64,000 nt of DNA. Source: Thermodesulfobacteriota bacterium. GTDB lineage: Bacteria; Desulfobacterota; UBA8473. The DNA lies in assembly GCA_040757775.1 (NCBI GenBank), contig JBFLWQ010000003.1, positions 62,001 through 126,000 on the forward strand, read 5' to 3'. Each line of letters opens with the position of its first letter. The first letter of the stretch is position 1. This document shows, piece by piece, positions 27,398 to 35,303 of this stretch. A model generated the notes under the pieces. That model was not told the DNA's origin. It saw only the letters and a program-made list of their open reading frames with translations, and searched no databases. Both the position numbers and the translations under genes were made by a program.

Positions 27398-28191
27398 ATA
27401 TTCTCCTTTAATCCTCGCATAATCTTTTTCATTCCCTCTCTGCATGAAGTGCCCAAAAACAACGTATCCAAACTGAAGGCAATAAATCGGTAGCCTTCCT
27501 CTATCTTTTTTAGGACATGTTTGGCATCCGGTGGAATTATATGAAACCCTGATACCGCCCCATATTTTTTTGCCACTTCCATTATACGGTTAAGGGCTTT
27601 TCTCACCTCAGGATGATCAAATTCACCTGGTTTTCCCAACGACCCTGATAGATCATAAGGTCCAACTATAAAGGCGTTTATACCATCTACACTCAGGATT
27701 TTTTCTAGGTTATTTACTGCTTCAATGTGTTCAATCTGAACGATAACAATACTTTCTTTGTTTACCCATTCTTTGTATTCCTCAAATTCTAGGCCGTATC
27801 CTTGTGCACGGGCAAGTCCTACTCCCCTTGTTCCCACAGGTGGATACTTTACAGCATTTACTGCCTTTATTGCATCTTCCTGTGTATTTACCATAGGGAC
27901 AATAACCCCGTAGGCACCCGCATCCATAACTCTTTTTATGATATTGGCGTTGTTTTCTTCAACACGAACTAAAGGAGGTACACCGCATAGTTCTATAACC
28001 TGTATGATTTGCTGTGCCTGATGTAATGTTATAGCAGAATGTTCCATATCCACGGTCAGCCAGTCAAAACCAGACCTTGCCATAATCTCTGCTATATAAG
28101 GGTTGCCTATAGTAATCCACGAGCCAATAGTTACGTTATGAGTATTCAGGCGTTCTTTGAAGCTAAGTTTCTTTTTTTCCATTTTTTTCAT
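27394..28191 (-). CDS. HpcH/HpaI-family class II pyruvate aldolase
   Basis: 265 residues of TIM-barrel fold. Visible family features are TVDMEHSAITL (catalytic His region), PPLVRVEENN (substrate Arg), GAYGVIVPMVNTQ, GTRGVGLARAQGYG, IVQIEHIEAV with the metal-binding Glu, and FIVGPYDLSGSLG with the metal-binding Asp. Such enzymes add pyruvate to an aldehyde to form a 4-hydroxy-2-keto acid, or run in reverse. In catabolism they cleave ketodeoxyglucarate and similar acids. Here, next to two CMP-ulosonate synthetases, it more likely makes a 2-keto-3-deoxy acid for activation. Start ATG at 28191. The 93 bases upstream hold no recognisable gene. Confidence 0.88.
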   Translation of the reverse strand: MKKMEKKKLSFKERLNTHNVTIGSWITIGNPYIAEIMARSGFDWLTVDMEHSAITLHQAQQIIQVIELCGVPPLVRVEENNANIIKRVMDAGAYGVIVPMVNTQEDAIKAVNAVKYPPVGTRGVGLARAQGYGLEFEEYKEWVNKESIVIVQIEHIEAVNNLEKILSVDGINAFIVGPYDLSGSLGKPGEFDHPEVRKALNRIMEVAKKYGAVSGFHIIPPDAKHVLKKIEEGYRFIAFSLDTLFLGTSCREGMKKIMRGLKENI

Positions 28192-28284
28192 ATTCTACTG
28201 AGGTTCTCTCCTTTGTTTCCCGATAAGATTAAATGAAGATTGATAAAACGGATATTTTCAGGGTATAGCTCATAACTTACAGAT

Positions 28285-29418
28285 TCAGTTGACCATCATG
28301 GTTTTCTTTTTCTTTAAATTTTCGTACAACTCGATCACCTTGTTTACATATGAACTGGACTTAAAGTTCTGGATTACGTGTTGACGGGCAGCTAGCCCTA
28401 ATTTTTCTGCCTCCCCCCGATTATCCAGTACCCAGGCTAAAGCATTTGCCAGTTCACCATGGTTATTGACTTCGACTAATTTGCCAGTTACACCATCGCT
28501 CAGGAGTTCTTCTATCCCACCCACCCGGGTAGCGATGCAAGGCAGACCCATAGACATAGCTTCTAGCAGAGAGATTGGCATCCCTTCGCTGATAGAAGGC
28601 AGTATGAAGACGTCTAATGAATTAAGGATATTTGCTACATCGTCTCGCCACCCTGTAAAACGAACTTTGGAACTTATATCCAACGAAATAGCGTACTTCC
28701 TTAATTCTTCTTTAAGCGGGCCATCACCCACAAATACAAGAAACAGTTCTTTTTCCTTGAATCTATATAAAAGATCTATCAAAAGCCTCTGGTTTTTTAT
28801 CCTTGACAGAGAAGAAACCGTCCCCAAAACCGTTGCTTGTTCAGGAAGTTGTAACTCGTGTCTAATGGTCTTTCTCGATCGACTGACATGTAGTGTTTCA
28901 TCCTCCACCATATTTTTGATCACTTTTATTTTTGTTTCTGGAACATGATAGAGTCTCTGAATGTCTTTTTTAATGGCATCACTACAACACAAAATGACAT
29001 CACTGAGACGGGCTATTAATCGTCCAATTAATCTATGAAACCAATATCTTGTCTTTAAATGAAAACTGTGTTCCCCGTGTTCTTCTGTAATAATCAAAGG
29101 AATTTTTGCAAGTGTGCCCGCCAGGGTACTGTGGTAGTTGGCGAAAAAAAGAGAGGAATGAATAATATCGAAAGCCTCACTTTTCATGTAGGCAAAGAGT
29201 TTATAGGTAGTTAAAAACGAGAAAAAATGAGAAGATTGGGTTAGTTCCTTGATTCGATATCCCATAGCTTCTAACTTATCCCCGTATCTCCCCTTTTTTC
29301 TCAAACAACAAATATGTATTTTATATTCGTCTTTGGGAAGATGTTTCAAAAACATGTATCTTATTGCTTGAGCGCCACCTATATCCAGGTCGTTATGAAC
29401 ATATAAAATATTAATCAT
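28285..29418 (-). CDS. Glycosyltransferase, GT4 family
   Basis: 377 residues with GT-B layout: YVHNDLDIGGAQAIRYMF at the acceptor N-terminus, GTVSSLSRIKNQRLLI starting the donor domain, VFVGDGPLKEEL and EGMPISLLEAMSMGLPCIA with the conserved EX7E pattern. It is a typical GT4 transferase of lipid-linked glycan assembly. It is the last gene before a 93-base gap and follows an acetyltransferase and a GT2. Confidence 0.9.
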   Translation of the reverse strand: MINILYVHNDLDIGGAQAIRYMFLKHLPKDEYKIHICCLRKKGRYGDKLEAMGYRIKELTQSSHFFSFLTTYKLFAYMKSEAFDIIHSSLFFANYHSTLAGTLAKIPLIITEEHGEHSFHLKTRYWFHRLIGRLIARLSDVILCCSDAIKKDIQRLYHVPETKIKVIKNMVEDETLHVSRSRKTIRHELQLPEQATVLGTVSSLSRIKNQRLLIDLLYRFKEKELFLVFVGDGPLKEELRKYAISLDISSKVRFTGWRDDVANILNSLDVFILPSISEGMPISLLEAMSMGLPCIATRVGGIEELLSDGVTGKLVEVNNHGELANALAWVLDNRGEAEKLGLAARQHVIQNFKSSSYVNKVIELYENLKKKKTMMVN

Positions 29419-29446
29419 GCGGTTATACCGATAAACTTCCGAATTT

Positions 29447-29941
29447 CTAAACCTGAACCTGGAAATCTGGCGAATAGTCTTTTATCTTGATTGCTGGATT
29501 CCCCCCTATCATGGCATAACCTTCTGTATAAGATTTTGTCACTACCGAACCAGCTCCAACAATGGTATACGGGCCTAACGTGATGTTACCCAGAACAACG
29601 GAATTGGCTCCTACAAAAACATGGTCATTGAGGATAGGAAACATCTCTCCGAATTCATCCAGGTAAGCATCTGGTGATCCGAAAACAACTCCGCTCATAA
29701 TTTTTACAGAGTTCCCGATAATTGTCTTTCTGCCAATGACCACACCGACTGGATGGGGAATTTTAAAATTCTGACCAATTTGGACAGTCGGTGGAATGTC
29801 TGCTCCAGTTAAAAATAGATTGAGTCTATAAAGGAAAAAAGCTACCCAACGGCATGGTCTGAATGGTTTATGCTGAAACCAGGCAGAAATCCTGAATAAT
29901 AGGATGCAAAGACGGCCAGTATCCAGAATATTAGCCAACAT
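29447..29941 (-). CDS. Serine-acetyltransferase-like hexapeptide acyltransferase
   Basis: 164 residues. A helical N-terminal part is followed by left-handed beta-helix repeats (IPPTVQIGQNFKI, GVVIGRKTIIGNSVKI, HVFVGANSVVLG) and ends GGNPAIKI. This is the CysE/EpsC layout, but shorter than CysE (about 260). In glycan loci such enzymes O- or N-acetylate sugars using acetyl-CoA. Located between GT2 and GT4 genes, so glycan acetylation is more likely than cysteine synthesis. Acceptor unknown. Confidence 0.84.
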   Translation of the reverse strand: MLANILDTGRLCILLFRISAWFQHKPFRPCRWVAFFLYRLNLFLTGADIPPTVQIGQNFKIPHPVGVVIGRKTIIGNSVKIMSGVVFGSPDAYLDEFGEMFPILNDHVFVGANSVVLGNITLGPYTIVGAGSVVTKSYTEGYAMIGGNPAIKIKDYSPDFQVQV

Positions 29942-29947
29942 TATTTT

Positions 29948-30889
29948 CTACATATTTCTGATTTTGTAATAAATTTTGGTAATAGTATGGAGTAATCTGC
30001 TGCCTAAAAAGCTCAGAACATAATTTCTCAACAAGGTAGTATCCGTTTGTTTTAAATCGTTAGTAAATACTTTATAGGTAAGTTTCCTTACTTTAGCATA
30101 GTCATGTAAGTGGAAACAGTGCATAGCTGCCAATTTGAATGCGTTTGAATAAACGGAGTTTTTTATTTGATGTATTGTTTCTGGCAAATTGGAGAGAGAA
30201 TAAAAACTATCTAAAGCTGCCAATATTGCAGCTACTCTTTCCTGGGAATTTGATTTACTACCCTGGTGGATTCTGTAAAATAAGTCTCTTGAATGTGTCC
30301 AATAAAATTTATATTTAAGAGAAAGCCGAAGAAGCAATTCCCAATCTTCACAGGTTACCAGCTCTTTATGTTCATTAAATTTCCCTGTGTCTTCCAGACA
30401 ACTTCTTTTTATTATTACACTGGAAAGGGCTGCAAAATTATAATGCAGTAGTTTCCTGGTTATGTTTCCTTCATAGTGTATCGGTGTATATCTCCTGCTG
30501 ACAGGCTCACCATTTTCTCCTATAATTTCATAGTCACTGTACACAATCCCGGCTTCAGGGTTTTTTTTAAAAACATCCAGTTGCTTTTCAATTTTATCAT
30601 GCTTCCAAAGGTCATCGGAATCAAGAAAGGCTACATATTCTCCTGTTGAATTGTCTATTCCTAAATTTCGTGATGCGGCTATGATTCCATGGTTTTTAAA
30701 TATAAAATACCTTATCCTTGGGTCCTTATATGAGGATACCAATTCTTCAGTCTGATCTTCTGAGTGATTGTCCACTATTATTAATTCAAAATTTTTATGA
30801 GTTTGAGAAAAAACTGAGTCTATTGCATAACCAAGGAATTTGGCTTGATTATATGTAGGTATTATTACTGATACCAAAGGGTCATTCAT
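29948..30889 (-). CDS. Glycosyltransferase, GT2 family
   Basis: 313 residues. N-terminal GT-A domain with VSVIIPTYNQAKFLGYA, IIVDNHSEDQTEEL and VAFLDSDDLW containing the DxD metal motif. The later EDWELLLRLS matches the catalytic ED region of GT2 inverting transferases. No membrane segments. Its ATG at 30889 lies ten bases from the SDR stop, in the same run of genes as the CDP-sugar branch. Confidence 0.9.
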   Translation of the reverse strand: MNDPLVSVIIPTYNQAKFLGYAIDSVFSQTHKNFELIIVDNHSEDQTEELVSSYKDPRIRYFIFKNHGIIAASRNLGIDNSTGEYVAFLDSDDLWKHDKIEKQLDVFKKNPEAGIVYSDYEIIGENGEPVSRRYTPIHYEGNITRKLLHYNFAALSSVIIKRSCLEDTGKFNEHKELVTCEDWELLLRLSLKYKFYWTHSRDLFYRIHQGSKSNSQERVAAILAALDSFYSLSNLPETIHQIKNSVYSNAFKLAAMHCFHLHDYAKVRKLTYKVFTNDLKQTDTTLLRNYVLSFLGSRLLHTITKIYYKIRNM

Positions 30890-30898
30890 TTTTTGATA

Positions 30899-31852
30899 TT
30901 ATAAAAACTCTTCGCAAACAGAGAGTGTCTTTAGAATTTCTTTATCCATTTCACTTTTCAGCGTAAAGCCTGTATACATAATTTTTTGAATACTATACGT
31001 AAATGGCATCTCTAAAACTTCTGGAGCTGTTTTTTCATTGGGCACCTCTAGTTTAATTTTTTTCCCGTACTTAACATCACAGACTTCTGCGACTTTTTGG
31101 GCTGCATTCAGAATAGATATCGCACAATTTCCACCCAGATTATATAATCCATCCCCCCATTTGTCTTTTAAAACAAAAATAAAATGATAAACAGCCCTTG
31201 CTATGTCTTCAATTGATATGAAATCTCTGTACTGCCTGCCGGATGATTTTAACCTTATTTTGCCGGTTGTTACCGCTTGCCGGCATAGATCGTTAAAAAC
31301 TAAAGTCCATCTGTTAATATCTTTATCCATGGGGTAACCGTAGCCGTTTGACAACCTCAATATTAGTGTTTTAATTCCATAATAATGCTCAAAGTATCTC
31401 ACGAAATCCTCTGCAGCCCTGTGCGTTATTGAATAAGGATGAAACGGTTTTGTGGGGGTTTCCTCGGTAATGATTGAGTTTGAAGGATTGCCGTATACAT
31501 GAAAGGTAGAAAAGTAGATAAACTTTTTTATCCCTTTAGTTCGTGAAAGCTCTAATAGATTAAATGTCCCCTTTACATTTATCTCCCATGCGGATTGTGG
31601 GTCTTTTAGAGAGTCAATCTCATTTAATGCTGCCAGATGGATGACAACTTCCACTCCGTCCAGGCACTTATCAATGGATTCCTTTTCAAGAACGTCCATC
31701 TGTAATATTTCAAACTCTTTTGCCCATGAGGGTAATTTTCTGTCTTTATTCCTTGTTGTGAGACTAATCTTAATATCTTCTGCTTCTCTTTTAAGGTAAT
31801 TTGCAATTCGCCCTCCAATGTATCCCAATCCACCGGTTATTAATATTTTCAC
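30899..31852 (-). CDS. NAD-dependent epimerase/dehydratase with altered active site (YxxxH)
   Basis: 317 residues of extended-SDR fold: GGLGYIGGRIANYL, HLAALNEIDSLKDP, YFSTFHVYG. Where the family has YxxxK, this protein has Tyr140-Ser-Ile-Thr-His144 (codon CAC at 31421-31423). The catalytic Lys is therefore replaced by His, which would be expected to weaken or change activity. The rest looks intact. Its ATG overlaps the stop of the epimerase upstream (31849-31852). In the CDP branch it would be the expected 4-keto reductase acting after RfbG and the epimerase. Confidence 0.82.
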   Translation of the reverse strand: MKILITGGLGYIGGRIANYLKREAEDIKISLTTRNKDRKLPSWAKEFEILQMDVLEKESIDKCLDGVEVVIHLAALNEIDSLKDPQSAWEINVKGTFNLLELSRTKGIKKFIYFSTFHVYGNPSNSIITEETPTKPFHPYSITHRAAEDFVRYFEHYYGIKTLILRLSNGYGYPMDKDINRWTLVFNDLCRQAVTTGKIRLKSSGRQYRDFISIEDIARAVYHFIFVLKDKWGDGLYNLGGNCAISILNAAQKVAEVCDVKYGKKIKLEVPNEKTAPEVLEMPFTYSIQKIMYTGFTLKSEMDKEILKTLSVCEEFL

Positions 31853-32298
31853 TTATGCTTTAGCTCCCAGCTATAAGGAATATGGTTGTTGAAAGGGTCC
31901 AATCTTTCAATTTCATCAGGTCTGTGAGGAATCGTTGCAAGGTTGGCAACTATGCTTATGGTTGTTCCGATACCCTTGAAACCGTTCCAGACCAAGGGAG
32001 GTATCTTTACCAGGCAATAGTTATTCAAACCTAAGAATATTTCCTGTATTTTTCCTTTGGTTGGCGAATTTTCCCTCTCGTCATAGAGTACCAGCTTTAT
32101 CATCCCATATATGACAGCATAGTTTAATGTCATCTCTTTATGAATGTGCCAGCCCTTTATTACACCCGGATACACGGTAGAAAAATATATCTCGCCAAAT
32201 TTTTCAAACTCCGGATCATCAACCCTCATCATATGCATAACTGATCCCCGTTCATCCGGGATTTTTCTTAATGGTTTAATCGTTACTCCTTGAATCAT
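31849..32298 (-). CDS. dTDP-4-dehydrorhamnose 3,5-epimerase-family cupin
   Basis: 149 residues from ATG 32298, which has AGAGGA seven bases upstream. The frame stays open to 32385, but the extra 29 residues come from an unrelated four-helix-bundle remnant and repeat DNA. RmlC-like features are IPDERGSVMHMM, GVIKGWHIHKEMTLNYAV (catalytic-type His), LVKIPPLVWNGFKG and HRPDEIERLDPFNN. It is shorter than RmlC (about 180) and lacks the exact KLVRV lysine segment, so it may epimerise only one carbon or act on a CDP-sugar. It precedes an SDR and follows RfbG, suggesting CDP-4-keto-6-deoxyhexose epimerisation. Confidence 0.78.
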   Translation of the reverse strand: MIQGVTIKPLRKIPDERGSVMHMMRVDDPEFEKFGEIYFSTVYPGVIKGWHIHKEMTLNYAVIYGMIKLVLYDERENSPTKGKIQEIFLGLNNYCLVKIPPLVWNGFKGIGTTISIVANLATIPHRPDEIERLDPFNNHIPYSWELKHK

Positions 32299-32313
32299 GG
32301 ATATTTCCTCTGG

Positions 32314-32426
32314 GATAGTTGAGTAGTTGAGTGATAGCTTTTGTCCTTTTTGCCATACTTCCAGGTCACGGAAATCAGATTTCATTTGTCCATTCTGTTC
32401 TTCATCTACTCAACCACTCAACTATC
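32314..32426. repeat. CAACTACT-type repeat arms around a four-helix-bundle remnant
   Basis: The arms 32314-32333 (minus strand CTCAACTACTCAACTATC-like) and 32407-32426 (plus strand CTCAACCACTCAACTATC-like) are near-perfect inverted copies. A third copy lies at 33403-33424. They enclose the remnant at 32335-32385. The right arm overlaps the stop codon of the RfbG gene. Confidence 0.6.
32335..32385 (-). pseudogene. N-terminal remnant of a four-helix-bundle (23S rRNA IVS-type) protein
   Basis: The first 17 codons of the long frame, MKSDFRDLEVWQKGQKL, match the conserved start of four-helix-bundle proteins encoded by 23S rRNA intervening sequences and found dispersed in many genomes (DLEVWQKA-type). 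After this the frame runs into low-complexity CAACTACT repeat codons (LNYSTI) and then into the epimerase. The rest of the roughly 120-residue family is missing. It is therefore a broken copy that happens to be in frame with the epimerase. Confidence 0.68.
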
Positions 32427-33396
32427 TACTAAAAAACTCCCTATACCATTCTATCGTTTCGCTAAGTCCTTTCTCTAAGGTATATAAAGGCTTCCATTCC
32501 AATACCTCTCTTGCCTTTTGTGCTGAAAGATATTGATGATGAATTTCGTTTTTAACCTTATTTAATACGATTGGCTCTAAATCTTCTCTGCCCATCATTT
32601 TCAATATCTTCTTTACTAATTCTAAAACAGATATTTGTATTTCATTACTGAAATTAAAGGCTTCTCCGTATATAAGCAGTGTGTCCATCTTTTCTGCTAA
32701 AAATAGATAGGCATTAACCGCATCAAGTATATAAATGTAATCCCTGATAAATGAACCATCACTTCTAATTACTGGATATTCGTTATTTATAACCGAACGA
32801 ATGGTTCCGGGGACGATCCGGTTGAAGTTCAAATCCCCCCCACCATAAAAGTTCCCGCACCTGGTGATGCAGACTGGCAGTTTATAAGTGTCGTAGTAAG
32901 TAAATGCAATTAAATCAGCACAGCTCTTTGAAACGTCATACGGATGAGAACCTCTGAGGGGTGTGTCTTCGGTATAGGGCAGAATTTCCTGCTCTCCGTA
33001 TGCCTTGTCACTGGAGGCTACTACAATTCTTTTGACTGTTGGATTCCTCCGGCATGCTTCTAAAAGATTCCATGTACCTTTTATATTGGTTTCAAAAGTG
33101 GATATTGGATTTCTGTTTGCAATGCTGACTATGGTTTGGGCAGATAAATGGAAGACTGTGTCTATTTCATATTCGTTGATGACTCTCTCCAGGAGTAAGT
33201 AGTCTTCAATTTCTCCTCTTAGCACATTTATTTCATTTATAAATCCGGACCAGTTCAGATTGGATTTAGGCACCCAGTCTCTTATCAAGCCTGTAACATT
33301 GGCACCCCTTTCAACCAGGAGTTTAGTTAACCATGAGCCTAAAAGTCCAGTACAGCCTGTTACAAATACATTCCTGTTCAGCCAGTAATCCCGCAT
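32422..33396 (-). CDS. rfbG: CDP-glucose 4,6-dehydratase-like SDR
   Basis: 324 residues. The N-terminus [46 protein letters not shown] and catalytic YDVSK are close to RfbG/DdhB, which turns CDP-glucose into CDP-4-keto-6-deoxyglucose using bound NAD. Start ATG at 33396 has AGGAG upstream. The cytidylyltransferase RfbF is immediately upstream, a standard pairing. The usual next enzyme, the iron-sulfur 3-dehydratase RfbH, is absent from the window; an epimerase and SDR follow instead. Slightly shorter than typical RfbG (about 355). Confidence 0.86.
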   Translation of the reverse strand: MRDYWLNRNVFVTGCTGLLGSWLTKLLVERGANVTGLIRDWVPKSNLNWSGFINEINVLRGEIEDYLLLERVINEYEIDTVFHLSAQTIVSIANRNPISTFETNIKGTWNLLEACRRNPTVKRIVVASSDKAYGEQEILPYTEDTPLRGSHPYDVSKSCADLIAFTYYDTYKLPVCITRCGNFYGGGDLNFNRIVPGTIRSVINNEYPVIRSDGSFIRDYIYILDAVNAYLFLAEKMDTLLIYGEAFNFSNEIQISVLELVKKILKMMGREDLEPIVLNKVKNEIHHQYLSAQKAREVLEWKPLYTLEKGLSETIEWYREFFSR

Positions 33397-33402
33397 AATC
33401 TC

Positions 33403-33424
33403 CTACTCAACTACTCAACTAATC
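33403..33424 (+). repeat. CAACTACT-type repeat, third copy
   Basis: The RfbG-RfbF gap contains CTACTCAACTACTCAACT, nearly identical to the arms at 32314-32333 and 32407-32426, continuing into a CTCAACCAACCC variant. This is probably debris from the same repeat family. Confidence 0.55.
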
Positions 33425-33440
33425 AGCCCCTCAACCAACC

Positions 33441-34214
33441 CTACCATACCTTCCAGGGAGGATTACCATTTTCCCATAACTCAGTCAGGTATTTATAGTC
33501 CCTGTAGGTATCCATGCACTGCCAGAAGCCTTTATGCTGGAATATTTTTAGTTCACCATCTGAAGCCAATTTTTCTAAAGGCTCCCTTTCCAGGACACAA
33601 TTATCGTCGTTTTTCAGGTAATTGAAGAACGCCCTGTTAAATACAAAAAAACCACCATTAATTGAGTTATTATTGGTTATAGGTTTCTCATTGAATGAAA
33701 TTACCTGATCTTTATGAATCAGGAGCTCGCCATATCGGGAAGGTGGAGATACCCCCGTTACCGTTCCTATCTTGCCATGGCTTTTATGAAAATTCAGTAA
33801 TTCTTGAACATTCAGATCTGTTACCCCATCTCCATAGGTTAACATGAAGGTATCTCCATCAATAAATCTCTCAATTCGTTTTACACGTGTGCCTGTCATG
33901 GCGTTTAGCCCTGTGTCTATTAATGTAATTTCCCATCCTGTTTCTGAATGCTTGGGATATATTTCTATGTTCTTCGAGCCAAGCTCAATTGTGAAGTCGT
34001 TTGATAGGATTTCATAGTGATAAAAATACTCTTTTATAACTTCACCTTTATAACCAAGACAAAGAATAAACTTGTTAAACCCGTAATAGGCGTATGTCTT
34101 CATGATATGCCATAGAATCGGCATACCTCCAATTTCGACCATGGGCTTTGGTCTTATCTCTGTCTCTTCTCTCAAACGGGTACCAAAACCACCACAGAGT
34201 ATAGCAACTTTCAT
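33441..34214 (-). CDS. rfbF: Glucose-1-phosphate cytidylyltransferase
   Basis: 257 residues from ATG 34214; a TTG at 34229 would add five residues. It has the nucleotidyltransferase signature ILCGGFGTRLREETEIRPKPM and the RfbF-specific continuation MKTYAYYGFNKFILCLGYKG, then LTYGDGVTDLN with the metal Asp and WQCMDTYRDYKYL. RfbF makes CDP-glucose from CTP and glucose-1-phosphate. Length equals the family (about 257). It starts the CDP-6-deoxyhexose branch with RfbG downstream. Confidence 0.94.
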   Translation of the reverse strand: MKVAILCGGFGTRLREETEIRPKPMVEIGGMPILWHIMKTYAYYGFNKFILCLGYKGEVIKEYFYHYEILSNDFTIELGSKNIEIYPKHSETGWEITLIDTGLNAMTGTRVKRIERFIDGDTFMLTYGDGVTDLNVQELLNFHKSHGKIGTVTGVSPPSRYGELLIHKDQVISFNEKPITNNNSINGGFFVFNRAFFNYLKNDDNCVLEREPLEKLASDGELKIFQHKGFWQCMDTYRDYKYLTELWENGNPPWKVW

Positions 34215-34259
34215 AGTACAGCCTTTCAAAAGTATCTTCTATTTAAGGACAAAACTCAC

Positions 34260-34304
34260 GGTGCCGCTATGGAGCACAGCGGAATAGCGGTCAAATGCAG
34301 CACC
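34260..34304. repeat. Nested intergenic hairpin
   Basis: GGTGC (34260-34264) can pair with GCACC (34300-34304), and CCGCTAT (34264-34270) with ATAGCGG (34284-34290), giving a small nested hairpin between the FkbM gene and rfbF. No U-run follows on either strand, so I do not call it a terminator. It could be a small repeat element or an mRNA processing site. Confidence 0.4.
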
Positions 34305-34336
34305 TTATAAGATATTATAAGTATTAGCCCAATTTA

Positions 34337-35182
34337 CTACGACCGTACAAAGATGTGATTGTACACATTAGAAAACTTGCTATTATCAAATTCGGGAGCA
34401 TGCTGTTTTTTGAAAAACTTTAATCCTGAGTTTTCGAGTATATCTATTACTTCCTTGCAATAGTCTTTTCTATCTGTGTCTAATTCTACAAGAACTGATT
34501 TGAGTCGTTTGTCAGTAAGCGTTTTTCTAGCCCCTTTAACAATCTTATTTTCATTGCCATCAACATCAATTTTGATGCCGTTTGGAAAAGGAGGATTAAA
34601 CTGTTCAACAAAATCATCTATGCTAAGCCCAATCATTGCTTGTTTCAAAGATGCTGTAAAAGTGTTACCCTCCCAGTCGAGTGTTTCACCAAAGCTATTT
34701 AGGGCTGCGCCGAGCTCGGTGTTTGCCATATAGAAAGTATCCAGCTTTGTTGTATCATTGAAAGCTATGCAGTAAGCCGATATCCTATCATCCATTTTAT
34801 TGATTTCTATATTTCTGCTCAACAAATAGTAATTGCCTGGGTGAGGTTCAAATGCTAGTACGAGCATTCCTTTCGCTCCTGCATACAGAGAATACACTCC
34901 AACACTTGCACCAATATCCCAAATAATCTCTGCTTTATTGAAGGTATGTATCCATTCAATAGTTTCTGGTTCCTTTGTAAGTAAAGTTCTAGCACGCCAT
35001 TCAGGTAACTTTCCTGGACAGAAAAACTTTATTTCTCCAACCTCAGTTTTTAAGGCGAAGACTGGCGCAAGATCTTCTGACAAATGGGCAAAAATCACCG
35101 TAGCTTTATCTCTCCCAACAATTTGGATTCCTCTTTTCAATAGTTTTGTTGCTTGATCAAGTGCCTTTTGTTTGATGCGCAT
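34337..35182 (-). CDS. FkbM-family methyltransferase
   Basis: 281 residues. SAM-binding segment IWDIGASVGVYSLYAG near residue 90, FEPHPGNYYLLSRNI (the acidic residue binding ribose), LNSFGE, GLSIDDFVEQ and IKIDVDGNENKIVKGA are the hallmarks of the FkbM family. Members O-methylate sugars in polyketides and surface glycans. Start ATG at 35182. It is flanked by small gaps with hairpins on both sides, so it may be a semi-independent insertion. Target hydroxyl unknown. Confidence 0.87.
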   Translation of the reverse strand: MRIKQKALDQATKLLKRGIQIVGRDKATVIFAHLSEDLAPVFALKTEVGEIKFFCPGKLPEWRARTLLTKEPETIEWIHTFNKAEIIWDIGASVGVYSLYAGAKGMLVLAFEPHPGNYYLLSRNIEINKMDDRISAYCIAFNDTTKLDTFYMANTELGAALNSFGETLDWEGNTFTASLKQAMIGLSIDDFVEQFNPPFPNGIKIDVDGNENKIVKGARKTLTDKRLKSVLVELDTDRKDYCKEVIDILENSGLKFFKKQHAPEFDNSKFSNVYNHIFVRS

Positions 35183-35208
35183 ATTTGCTCGTTTTTTATG
35201 GAGCTTCT

Positions 35209-35231
35209 GAGTAACTTCAAAAAAGTTACTC
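35209..35231. repeat. Perfect 9-bp stem hairpin between ABC exporter and FkbM gene
   Basis: GAGTAACTT (35209-35217) and AAGTTACTC (35223-35231) form a perfect stem with a five-base loop. A GCCCC-TGT-GGGGC palindrome lies close by at about 35242-35254. Neither is followed by a T-run in the transcription direction. The 121-base gap contains nothing else I recognise. Confidence 0.45.
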
Positions 35232-35303
35232 CTTGATAAACTGCCCCTGTGGGGCGTGGGTCGCTAACAGAGATATCCACCGGTAGCTAAGATAGGAATC
35301 CTT

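Noticed and set aside
28466-28948. Plus-strand open frame of 160 codons
   Set aside because: Antisense to an intact GT4 gene; Ser-rich translation typical of a shadow frame.
35209-35231. Hairpin as rho-independent terminator
   Set aside because: Perfect stem, but it is AT-rich and no T-run follows on the transcribed strand.
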